Source: JAJDOD01 sp050299835
GTDB taxonomy: Bacteria > Pseudomonadota > Alphaproteobacteria > Rhodobacterales > Rhodobacteraceae
Assembly (NCBI GenBank): GCA_050299835.1
Contig: JBNKWP010000018.1
Coordinates: 3,704-67,703 of the forward strand
DNA length: 64,000 bases
Reading direction: 5' to 3'
A program made the translations under genes and the position numbers. Below the pieces are notes generated by a model that saw nothing but the letters and a program-made list of their open reading frames with translations, did not search any database and was not told the DNA's origin. Below are positions 17,051 through 25,040 of this stretch, piece after piece. How positions within the stretch are numbered: the first letter of the stretch is position 1; each line of letters opens with the position of its first letter.

Positions 17051-18454
17051 TCAGGCCAGGGCGCGAAGCGAGACCGCCGCATCGAGACTGCCGACCGCCT
17101 CGCGTTTGGAAAAGCGAAATAGAATCAAGGCGTTGCCAGATACCCCCGAACTTTCCAAGGCATCTGGAAGCTCCGAAAGCATAGTGGTCAGGTGCCTCTC
17201 GCCAGCTTTCGAGACATCGGCCACCACATCGACCGCCGTCTCAGGCACCGCCCCCGCCCTGAGCAGGTTTGCGCGAACCGCATCCGCGTTACGGACCCCC
17301 ATGTAAAGCGCCAGTGTCGTGCCCTGCCGCACGTGATGTCCCCAGTCCGGGTGTCCGTCTCCCGGTCGGCAGGTGCCGGTGGTCAGCACCAGCGTATCGG
17401 TCTCGCCCCGTTCGGTCAGGCTCACACCCAGCGAGGCCGCAGCCGCGCTCGCCGCCGTCACGCCCGGTACGATCTCGGTCGCGATGCCATACTCCCGCGC
17501 CGCCGCCAGTTCCTCGCTCGCGCGGCCGAAAATGCCGGGATCGCCCGATTTCAGCCGCACCACGTTTCGCCCCTTGCGGGCTTCAGCCACGATGATCCGG
17601 CATATCCGCTCCTGCGGCCAGGCATGCGCCCCCACCTCCTTGCCGACGAACACCCGTTCGGCATCGCGCCGCGCCAGTTCCAGAACCTCCGGGTCAACCA
17701 GCCGGTCGTAGAAGATGACATCGGCCTCCTGCAGCCGCTCGACGGCACGAAGCGTCAACAGATCGCGGGCACCGGGACCGGCGCCTACCAGCGCGATATG
17801 CCCCTCGCCTGTCCCCTCTGGCACCGAGCGTTCCTGTATCGCGGACTTGATCAGTTCTGCCGCCTGTTCCTCCGCGCCCGATTTGTGCATCCGTGCCGGT
17901 GCACCGCCGAACACCCAGGCCCAGAATCCGCGCCGCGTCTCCACCGGCAAACGCTCCGCCACAGCGCCGCGCAGGTGACCGGCCAGTGCCGCAAGGTGAC
18001 CGAGCCGGGGCGGCAGGCTCCGTTCCACCTCTGTCTTGATCCGGCGCGCCAGCACCGGAGCTGTGCCCTCCGTGCCGATAGCGACCACGACCGGGTCGCG
18101 GTCGACGATGGACGGGGTCGTCGCGTCGCACAACTCAGGCCTGTCGACCACGTTCACCAAAGCGCCCGCCCCTTTCGCGATGGCATGCAGGCAAGTGTCG
18201 GTCGCCGGACAGCCCGTCGCGATGAAGACCAGCACATTGTCCCGGAAACTGTCCGCCGTGACCGGCGCGGTATCGTGGATAACCCGACCTGCCCGCACCA
18301 TGCCCGCAAGCTCATCGTCCAGAACTGGCGAAATCACCCGGATCTCTGCGTCGGTCTTCAACGCCAGCCGCGCCTTTTGTGCCGCCTGCTCGCCGCCACC
18401 GGCGATGACGATACGGCGACCGGAGGTGCGCAGGAACATCGGAAAGGATTTCAT
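17051..18454 (-). CDS. cysG: Siroheme synthase (uroporphyrinogen-III methyltransferase / precorrin-2 oxidase / ferrochelatase)
   Basis: Bifunctional CysG of 467 residues. The N-terminal part carries the NAD-binding motif VIAGGGEQAAQKA (precorrin-2 dehydrogenase/ferrochelatase). The C-terminal methyltransferase begins near residue 219 (ALVGAGPGARDLLTL) and has VRLKSGDPGIFGR and IVPGVTAASAAAA. It makes siroheme for NirB, and its position as the last gene of the nitrate operon fits that role. GAGGAG precedes the ATG; it lies 13 bases after the nasA stop. Confidence 0.95.
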   Translation of the reverse strand: MKSFPMFLRTSGRRIVIAGGGEQAAQKARLALKTDAEIRVISPVLDDELAGMVRAGRVIHDTAPVTADSFRDNVLVFIATGCPATDTCLHAIAKGAGALVNVVDRPELCDATTPSIVDRDPVVVAIGTEGTAPVLARRIKTEVERSLPPRLGHLAALAGHLRGAVAERLPVETRRGFWAWVFGGAPARMHKSGAEEQAAELIKSAIQERSVPEGTGEGHIALVGAGPGARDLLTLRAVERLQEADVIFYDRLVDPEVLELARRDAERVFVGKEVGAHAWPQERICRIIVAEARKGRNVVRLKSGDPGIFGRASEELAAAREYGIATEIVPGVTAASAAAASLGVSLTERGETDTLVLTTGTCRPGDGHPDWGHHVRQGTTLALYMGVRNADAVRANLLRAGAVPETAVDVVADVSKAGERHLTTMLSELPDALESSGVSGNALILFRFSKREAVGSLDAAVSLRALA

Positions 18455-18467
18455 CTCAATCTCCTCG

Positions 18468-21107
18468 CTATTCCGCCGCCTGCAACCGCGATTGGCGCGC
18501 GATCAGATCGGCCACCTCCGACCGGCAGGATCCGCAATTCGTCCCCGCGCCGGTGGCCTTGCACACCGCGTCCAGAGAGCCGCCCGCCATTTCGATGGCG
18601 GCCAGGATCTGGTTCCGCCCGACGCCCATGCAGGCGCAAACGGTGGGACCCGGATCCATCCGTTCTCCACCAGCCCGTGCGGCAAGGATGCCTTCCGCTT
18701 CCGTTCCCAGCAGTCCAGAGATGAAGTCGCGGGCAACGCCCACCGGCTCAGGTGCGACGAAGAGCGCGGCGACAAGCTGACCGTTCTCGGTAAACGCCAG
18801 CCGCGTCACCTTCCGGGCCGGGTCGGTCAGCGCTTCCGGCTCAACTTCTATCCCGAACAGATCGCGCGCGAATCTGCTCCAATCTGCCGGTGTGTCCGTA
18901 TGGGCCAGTTCGGCCCGCCAGCCATTGTCGCACTTCGTCCGCGCCCAATAGGCACAATCGGCCGCAAACGCCCGTGTGCTTACGGCGAACCCGTACCAGG
19001 CGGCCTCGAACTTCGAGACTCTCACCGCCGACCCTTTGCTCTCCGGCTGCCCCGAAATCGGATCGGTCGCCGGAGCGATAACCGGCCCGATCCGCGCGGC
19101 CGGCGCCGTCTGAGCGGTCCAGTGCATCGGCGCGAAGGGATGACCGGGCGCGACATCATCGGAGATCATCACCCGCAGAACAGCGCTTTCGCCTTGCCCC
19201 ACTACCTGCGCCAGATCCGCCGCCTTCATCCCCAGCCGGTCAGCATCCGATGGGTGGATCTGAAGATAGGGCTCGCCGAGATGCCGCGACAACCTTGGCG
19301 TCCGCGCCGTCCGCGTCATCGTGTGCCACTGGTCCCGGATGCGACCCGTATTCAGCCGGTATGGCGCGTCGAACGTGACTTCGCTTGCCATCGCACGCTG
19401 GCTCACGGCGACGAACCGGGCATTGCCGTCCTCAGTGAAGAATTTACCATCCCCGAAGAATCGACCGCCGATCCGGGACCCGCTGACTGGCCATCGGGTC
19501 GGACCCAAAGCCTCGTATTCATTGGACTTCAGCGACATGAGCCCCGCGATGTCGAAATCCCGACCGAACCCTGCGGCAAGCCCCGACAGGGCGGCATGTT
19601 CGCGAAAGACCTCGGCCGCATCGCGATAGTCGAAGGCGTCACGCCACCCCATGCGACGCCCGACTTCGGCGAAAATCGCCCAGTCCGACCGCGCCTCACC
19701 GGGGATCGGCAAAGCCGCGCGTTGCCGGCTTATGGTCCGGTCGGAATTGGTGACAGTCCCGTCCTTCTCGCCCCAGCCGAGTGCGGGCAGCACCAGATCG
19801 GCCAACTGTGCGGTGTCGGTCTCCGCGGTCAGATCGCTTACGACCGTAAAGGGACAAGCCGCGATGGCCCGCGCCACACGGTCGGCTTCGGGCATTGACA
19901 CGACAGGGTTGGTGCAGGCGATCCACAGCGCCTTGATCTGACCGCTCTCGACGGCGCGGAACATGTCCACCGCCTTCAACCCCGGACGGTCTGCCACATT
20001 CGGCGCATCCCAGAAATTCGCAACCGCCGAGCGATGACTTTCGTTTTCGAGATCAAGATGGGCGGCCAGCATGTTTGCAAGACCGCCCGTCTCCCGCCCG
20101 CCCATCGCGTTCGGTTGGCCGGTGACACTGAAAGGTCCCATTCCGGGCTTTCCAATCCGCCCGGTCGCGAGATGGCAATTGATGATGGCATTCACCTTGT
20201 CGGTGCCGCTGGAAGACTGGTTCACCCCCTGGCTGAACACGGTGACGGTTCGCTCCGTCGCTGCGAACATCCGGTAGAACCGCTCGATTTCAGGAACTCC
20301 CAGCCCGGTTGCATCCCGGTCGTCGGCGGTGGCACGTGTAAATGCTTCATCGAACCCGGTCGTGTGATTCAGGATGAAATTCTTATCCAGCGCACCCATT
20401 TCCCAGAGAAAGGCGAAGAGACCGTTGAAAAGCGCGACGTCTGTACCGGGGGCAATCTTCAGATGCAGGTCTGCAATGTCGCAGGTCGCGGTGCGGCGCG
20501 GGTCGATGACGACGACCTTGGTGCCGCGTTTTTTCCGTGCAGCGACAAGGCGTTGATACAGCACCGGATGGCACCAGGCGAGGTTGGAGCCGACGAGGAT
20601 AACGAGATCGGCTTCCTCAAGATCTTCGTAGGTTCCCGGAACGGTGTCGGTGCCGAAGGCTCGCTTGTGGCCCGCCACGGTGGAGGCCATGCAAAGCCTT
20701 GAATTCGTGTCGATATTCGCGCTGCCGATGAAACCTTTCGTCAGCTTGTTGGCGACGTAATAGTCCTCGGTCAGCAGCTGGCCCGAGACATAGAAGGCCA
20801 CGCTGTCGGGGCCATGTTCGGCAATCGTTGCAGTGAACCGGTCGGCGACGGTTTGCAGCGCCTCATCCCAAGTAATTGATTTTCCATGTAATTTCGGAGT
20901 CAGAATCCGGTCTTCCAACCCCACGGTCTCCCCCAAGGCAAGGCCCTTGGAGCAGAGCCTGCCGAAATTGGCCGGGTGGTCCGGATCGCCCTCGACCGAC
21001 AGCCCACCAGCCCCGTCGGGATGGAGCAGAACGCCGCATCCGACCCCGCAATAGGGACAGGTCGAGCGGATCGGTTCGGACTTCGGATGAGTGTCTAGAT
21101 CACGCAT
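18468..21107 (-). CDS. nasA: Assimilatory nitrate reductase, catalytic subunit
   Basis: Molybdopterin-guanine-dinucleotide oxidoreductase of about 879 residues that reduces nitrate to nitrite in the cytoplasm. The N-terminal [4Fe-4S] site starts CPYCGVGC (C17, C20, C24) with the fourth Cys in RLCSKG. Molybdopterin domains follow (GSNLAWCHPVLYQRL, GQPNAMGGRETGG). A C-terminal BFD-like [2Fe-2S] domain has CACMGVGRNQ and GTNCGSCRSE. No separate NasB-type diaphorase is in the cluster. The start MRDLDTHP at 21107 has a poor ribosome binding site; upstream in-frame sequence is the repeat-rich spacer and is unlikely to be coding. Confidence 0.95.
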   Translation of the reverse strand: MRDLDTHPKSEPIRSTCPYCGVGCGVLLHPDGAGGLSVEGDPDHPANFGRLCSKGLALGETVGLEDRILTPKLHGKSITWDEALQTVADRFTATIAEHGPDSVAFYVSGQLLTEDYYVANKLTKGFIGSANIDTNSRLCMASTVAGHKRAFGTDTVPGTYEDLEEADLVILVGSNLAWCHPVLYQRLVAARKKRGTKVVVIDPRRTATCDIADLHLKIAPGTDVALFNGLFAFLWEMGALDKNFILNHTTGFDEAFTRATADDRDATGLGVPEIERFYRMFAATERTVTVFSQGVNQSSSGTDKVNAIINCHLATGRIGKPGMGPFSVTGQPNAMGGRETGGLANMLAAHLDLENESHRSAVANFWDAPNVADRPGLKAVDMFRAVESGQIKALWIACTNPVVSMPEADRVARAIAACPFTVVSDLTAETDTAQLADLVLPALGWGEKDGTVTNSDRTISRQRAALPIPGEARSDWAIFAEVGRRMGWRDAFDYRDAAEVFREHAALSGLAAGFGRDFDIAGLMSLKSNEYEALGPTRWPVSGSRIGGRFFGDGKFFTEDGNARFVAVSQRAMASEVTFDAPYRLNTGRIRDQWHTMTRTARTPRLSRHLGEPYLQIHPSDADRLGMKAADLAQVVGQGESAVLRVMISDDVAPGHPFAPMHWTAQTAPAARIGPVIAPATDPISGQPESKGSAVRVSKFEAAWYGFAVSTRAFAADCAYWARTKCDNGWRAELAHTDTPADWSRFARDLFGIEVEPEALTDPARKVTRLAFTENGQLVAALFVAPEPVGVARDFISGLLGTEAEGILAARAGGERMDPGPTVCACMGVGRNQILAAIEMAGGSLDAVCKATGAGTNCGSCRSEVADLIARQSRLQAAE

Positions 21108-21115
21108 TTTGGCAG

Positions 21116-21226
21116 GTCGGTATCGCGTCGGTGTTGCGTCGGTAATACGTCGGTGCGCACGCACCGACGTTCCGATGCGCATCGGAGCCTTCAAAAGGCT
21201 CCGGGACGAACTCTTTTGAAGAGTTC
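21116..21226. repeat. 11-bp tandem repeats and four consecutive palindromes between nirD and nasA
   Basis: Four units of 11 bases, each starting GTCGGT (at 21116, 21127, 21138, 21149), are followed by inverted repeats: an 11-bp stem starting ACGTCGGTGCG (21147-21170), a 16-bp palindrome TCCGATGCGCATCGGA (21171-21186), GGAGCCTT/AAGGCTCC (21184-21202) and GAACTCTT/AAGAGTTC (21208-21226). They fill almost the whole spacer between two genes of one operon. They could set message stability or translation of nasA. Confidence 0.75.
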
Positions 21227-21230
21227 AGGG

Positions 21231-21560
21231 TCATGCGGCTTTCCGCCCGAGGATGGCCGGGTCGATCAGGATACGTCCCCCTTCGACCCGCGCCGGGTAG
21301 GTCGCGATCCGCCCGTCATCGGCGCCCTGCGCTTCCCCGGTTTCCAGATCGAAGACCCAGTTGTGGAGCGGACAGGTGACCTTTTGCCCATGCACGATCC
21401 CCTCGTTCAGCGGCCCGCCCTTGTGCGGACAGGTGTTGGAGGTGGCGAAGACGGTGTTTTCGGCGGTGCGGAAGATGGCAATGCAGCCCAGCTTGGTCCT
21501 CACCTTGCGGGCGCCCCGCAGGGGGATATCGTCCAGTGCGCCAATGTCGATCCAGTTCAT
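21231..21560 (-). CDS. nirD: Nitrite reductase small subunit (Rieske type)
   Basis: Small subunit of assimilatory nitrite reductase, 109 residues. A full Rieske ligand set is visible: C-P-H in TCPHKGGPL and C-P-L-H in TCPLHNW, so a [2Fe-2S] cluster is likely (some NirD proteins lack it). The ATG at 21560 follows AAGGTGA. It is separated from nirB by a 103-base spacer with REP-like inverted repeats and from nasA by a repeat-rich spacer. Confidence 0.93.
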   Translation of the reverse strand: MNWIDIGALDDIPLRGARKVRTKLGCIAIFRTAENTVFATSNTCPHKGGPLNEGIVHGQKVTCPLHNWVFDLETGEAQGADDGRIATYPARVEGGRILIDPAILGRKAA

Positions 21561-21584
21561 GGGGTCACCTTCCTGTTGTTCCCT

Positions 21585-21647
21585 GTCCCGGACTTGATCC
21601 GGGACCTCGTCCGGCGGCGGGTGAGAGACCCCGCGTCAAGCCCGGGG
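21585..21647. repeat. REP-like paired inverted repeats between nirB and nirD
   Basis: GTCCCGGA-CTTGA-TCCGGGAC (21585-21605) is followed, in inverted orientation, by a similar but degenerate unit (21629-21647, CCCCG...CGGGG around CGTCAAGCC). The core with TTGATC between G/C arms is of the kind seen as dispersed extragenic palindromes in alphaproteobacteria. A role in stabilising the nirB message end is possible. Confidence 0.6.
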
Positions 21648-21663
21648 CGGTTGGGCGAGTGGG

Positions 21664-24099
21664 TCATTCCGCGGCCTCCAGTGTCAGGTCTGCAAGCGGC
21701 GCGAATTGCTCCGCCTCGTCTTGCTGCGCAAGTTCCGCCCAGGGGTCTTTCTGATAGATCGACTGGGACAGTTCGAAGGCAGCAACCAGACGTGCGCGTT
21801 CCGCGTCGTCGGTGAGCCGTTCCTTCACCCAGTCCAGCCCGACCTTGGCGATCCATTTGTAGGGCCGGTCGAGATACTTGGCGTTCTCGCGGTAAAGCTG
21901 GACAAAGGCGATGGTCCATTCCATCGCTTCGGCCTCGGTCGAAACCTTCACCAGCGGCTCGGTTTCCTTCAGGTCCATGCCCGCCGCGCCGCCGACGCCC
22001 ACCTCAAACCCTGAGTCCACGCAGATCACGCCCACATCCTTGCAGGTCGCCTCTGCACAATTGCGCGGGCAGCCGGAGACGGCGAGCTTGACCTTATGCG
22101 GGGTCCACGACCCCCAAAGCGCCTTCTCCAGCTTGATGCCAAGGCCCGTCGAATCCTGCGTACCGAACCGGCAATGGTCGGTGCCGACGCAGGTTTTCAC
22201 GGTGCGCAGGCCCTTGGAATAGGCGTGACCAGAGACGAGGCCCGCCTTGTTCAGGTCGGCCCAGATTGCGGGCAGGTCCTCGCCCCTGATCCCCAAAAGG
22301 TCGATGCGCTGGCCGCCGGTGACCTTCACTGTCTGGGCGTTGTATTTCTCCGCCGCGTCGGCAATCGCACGGAGTTCGCCCGCCGTGGTGATGCCGCCCC
22401 ACATACGCGGCACAACCGAGAATGTGCCGTCTTTCTGGATGTTTGCGTGCTTTCGTTCATTTACGAAACGCGACTGCGGATCGTCCTGATATTCCACCGG
22501 CCAGTCAGCGAGCAGGTAGAAGTTCACCGCCGGGCGGCAGACATGGCAGCCGTTCGGGGTTTTCCAGCCGAGTTCCTGCCAGACCGCTGGTTGGGTCTTC
22601 AGTTCCTGGGACTTGATCAGGCGACGCACATCCTCGTGCGTCAGGTCGGTGCAGCCGCAGACCGGTTTCGCGGTCGGCAGTTCGAAATCGTCGCCGAGGG
22701 TGACGGCCAGCACCTGTTCCACCAGCCCGGTGCAGGTCCCGCAGGAGCCTGACGCCTTGGTGATGGCGCGGACCTCTTCCAGTGTCCCCGCCCCGCCTTC
22801 GATGGCCTCGACGATCTGACCTTTACATACGCCGTTGCAGCCGCAGATTTCTGCGTCAGCCGGTAAGGCTGCAACGGCCGCCATAGGGTCCAGCGCGGCC
22901 CCCCCCTGGAAGCTGGGACCGAAGATCAGCGTATCGCGCATCTCCGAGATGTCCTGGCCGTCCCTCATCAGCCCGAAGAACCAGTTGCCGTCGGCGGTGT
23001 CGCCATACATCACTGCGCCGATCAGTTTGTTGTCCTGCAGGACGAGACGCTTGTAGACGCCGCGTCCGGGGTCGCGGTAGACGATATCCTCCCGGTCGTC
23101 GCCATCGGCGAAATCGCCCGCCGAGAACAGGTCGCAGCCTGTCACCTTAAGTTTGGTGGACAACTGTTTGACTTCGAAGGCAGCGCTGTCGTTCAGAAGT
23201 GTTTTCGCCAGAACCTTGGCCTGATCGTAGAGCGGCGCGACGAGGCCGAAGACGTTGCCGTCGAATTCGACGCATTCGCCCAAAGCGAAGACGTTCTCGT
23301 CCGAAGTACAAAGCTGTGCGTCCACGTGGATGGCGCGGCCCACGGCCAGCCCGGCCTCCTTCGCCAGGTCCACCGCCGGGCGGATACCCACGGCCATGAC
23401 CACGATGTCGGCGTCAAGCACCGTGCCGTCCTCCAGTTCGACGCCTGCGACCTTTTCGGTGCCAAGGATTTGCTTGGTGGAGGCCTGCGTTTTCACCACG
23501 ATGCCGCGCCGCTCCAGGTCCTTGCGCAGCAGATACCCCGCCGCCTCGTCCAGCTGCCGTTCCATCAGGTGACCCATCAGATGCAGCACGGTGACCTCCA
23601 TGCCGCGCAGGCGCAGCGCCGCCGCCGCTTCCAGCCCCAAAAGCCCGCCGCCGATGACCACGGCTTTCGAGCCGGGCTTGCCGGAGGCTTCGGTCATCGC
23701 GGTGGTGTCTTCGAGGTCGCGGAAAGTCACGACTCCGGGGAGATCGTGGCCGGGGCAAGGGATGATGAAGGCCTGCGACCCGGTAGCGAAGACCAGCTTG
23801 TCGTAGGGGACATGGCCCTTTTCTCCGACCACCACCTTCAGTTCCCGGTCGATGGCGACGACCTTTTCGCCGAAGCGGCAGGTCACGTTGTGGGAAGCGT
23901 ACCAGTCGTCGTCATGGGTGACGATTTCCTCGTAGCTCTTCTCGCCGGAGAGCACCGGGGAGAGCATGATGCGGTTGTAGTTTCCGCGCGGTTCGGCGTT
24001 GAAGAGCGTGACCTCATAGGCTTGCGCGTCGGCTTCGAACAGGTGTTCGAGTAGCCGTCCCGAGGCCATGCCGGCGCCGATGATGACGAGTTTTTGCAT
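21664..24099 (-). CDS. nirB: Nitrite reductase [NAD(P)H] large subunit
   Basis: Large subunit of about 811 residues reducing nitrite to ammonium. In order: FAD domain (VIIGAGMASGRLLEHL), NAD(P)H domain (VVIGGGLLGLEAA), BFD-like [2Fe-2S] domain (CGCNGVCKGQ, SCGTCTGLV), a second Cys cluster (CGCTDLTHED), then the siroheme/[4Fe-4S] half with the cluster ligands in CVGTDHCRFG and CPRNCAEATC. The start MQKLVIIG at 24099 is preceded by GAGGAG; a longer open frame upstream is a shadow of the GAF gene. It needs siroheme from CysG at the end of the operon. Confidence 0.96.
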   Translation of the reverse strand: MQKLVIIGAGMASGRLLEHLFEADAQAYEVTLFNAEPRGNYNRIMLSPVLSGEKSYEEIVTHDDDWYASHNVTCRFGEKVVAIDRELKVVVGEKGHVPYDKLVFATGSQAFIIPCPGHDLPGVVTFRDLEDTTAMTEASGKPGSKAVVIGGGLLGLEAAAALRLRGMEVTVLHLMGHLMERQLDEAAGYLLRKDLERRGIVVKTQASTKQILGTEKVAGVELEDGTVLDADIVVMAVGIRPAVDLAKEAGLAVGRAIHVDAQLCTSDENVFALGECVEFDGNVFGLVAPLYDQAKVLAKTLLNDSAAFEVKQLSTKLKVTGCDLFSAGDFADGDDREDIVYRDPGRGVYKRLVLQDNKLIGAVMYGDTADGNWFFGLMRDGQDISEMRDTLIFGPSFQGGAALDPMAAVAALPADAEICGCNGVCKGQIVEAIEGGAGTLEEVRAITKASGSCGTCTGLVEQVLAVTLGDDFELPTAKPVCGCTDLTHEDVRRLIKSQELKTQPAVWQELGWKTPNGCHVCRPAVNFYLLADWPVEYQDDPQSRFVNERKHANIQKDGTFSVVPRMWGGITTAGELRAIADAAEKYNAQTVKVTGGQRIDLLGIRGEDLPAIWADLNKAGLVSGHAYSKGLRTVKTCVGTDHCRFGTQDSTGLGIKLEKALWGSWTPHKVKLAVSGCPRNCAEATCKDVGVICVDSGFEVGVGGAAGMDLKETEPLVKVSTEAEAMEWTIAFVQLYRENAKYLDRPYKWIAKVGLDWVKERLTDDAERARLVAAFELSQSIYQKDPWAELAQQDEAEQFAPLADLTLEAAE

Positions 24100-24110
24100 G
24101 GGCGTTCTCC

Positions 24111-25040
24111 TCAGCAATACCAGGCGACGATGTGGGCGATCTCGCCGCCCTGATAGATCGGGAGCGCCACGACCGAGCCGTATCCGGCGGGGATGCCGGG
24201 GACGCCTGCGGCGGCGAGCGGCAGGCCGGTGCCCAGCACCTGGCCGATCAGCCCGGCCCAAGCGCGGGTGCGTTTTTCCTCTTCCTCGGACCAGAGCGGG
24301 CCTTCGTTGGCGCAGATGCCGTCGATCAGGACGGCTTCGTTGGCCGCACCCACCTTGGCGGTGCGGGCGTCCCAGATCTCGAAACGGCGAGCCAAAGGTG
24401 TGCCGCGGGCCGAGAGCAAGGTCAGGACATAGCTGCGGCCCAAGGGGACCGGGATCGGCAGGCCGAGGCCGGTGGTCAGGCCCGCCTTGCCGGCGCTGTC
24501 GGCGCGGATGAAGCGGTAGCCGGAACCCAGATCGCGCATCAGGATGGGCGTGTCGGAGGACCAGACGCCGCCCGGAAGCCCCTTCCCGCGCGGGAAATGG
24601 GTGTGCTGGGAGACCCATTCGAAATGCTTGGCGGCACCGTAATAGCCATCGTCGAGCATCAGCAGGCCGTCGGCTTCCTTCCAGACCTCGATCGCGCCGG
24701 TGCGATCGCCGTCATCGCCGCAAAGCGTCACTAACACGGCTTTCAACGTGGCTCCGTCGAAGACCGGGATCGCGACGGCACTGGTCAGACCGGCGTCTTT
24801 CGCCACCTCGGTGCGTTTGAAATAGGACCCGTCGAAGGCCTTCAGAACCACCGGGCGGGCTTCAGCCCAGGCCTTGCCCGGCAGCCCCTCGCCCCTGGCG
24901 AATTCCTCGGCGCGGGAGGCTTCCTCGAAGGCTGTCAATTCGCCGTAGCTGCCTCCCCCCAGAACCAGCCGGTCGCCTTTGGGCACCCAGACTTCGCTGA
25001 CCTGAATGAAGGTCTTTTCCCGTTCCAGAACCGTGTCCAT
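24111..25040 (-). CDS. GAF-domain protein in nitrate assimilation operon
   Basis: About 309-residue cytoplasmic protein that reads as two GAF-like repeats. Parallel motifs occur in both halves: ARGEGLPGKAW with VVLKAFDGSYFKR, and PRGKGLPGGVW with PILMRDLGSGYRF. It ends with a further partial unit (PIYQGGEIAHIVAW). There is no output domain, so it is probably a ligand-sensing or accessory protein. It starts within a TGATG overlap with the ATPase stop and lies between transporter and nitrite reductase genes. The function is not established. Confidence 0.8.
   Translation of the reverse strand: MDTVLEREKTFIQVSEVWVPKGDRLVLGGGSYGELTAFEEASRAEEFARGEGLPGKAWAEARPVVLKAFDGSYFKRTEVAKDAGLTSAVAIPVFDGATLKAVLVTLCGDDGDRTGAIEVWKEADGLLMLDDGYYGAAKHFEWVSQHTHFPRGKGLPGGVWSSDTPILMRDLGSGYRFIRADSAGKAGLTTGLGLPIPVPLGRSYVLTLLSARGTPLARRFEIWDARTAKVGAANEAVLIDGICANEGPLWSEEEEKRTRAWAGLIGQVLGTGLPLAAAGVPGIPAGYGSVVALPIYQGGEIAHIVAWYC

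Noticed and set aside
24100..24618. N-terminal extension of the nirB frame
   Set aside because: Overlaps the GAF-protein gene on the same strand; Arg/Pro-rich shadow, and the true NirB N terminus with FAD motif and GAGGAG site is at 24099.
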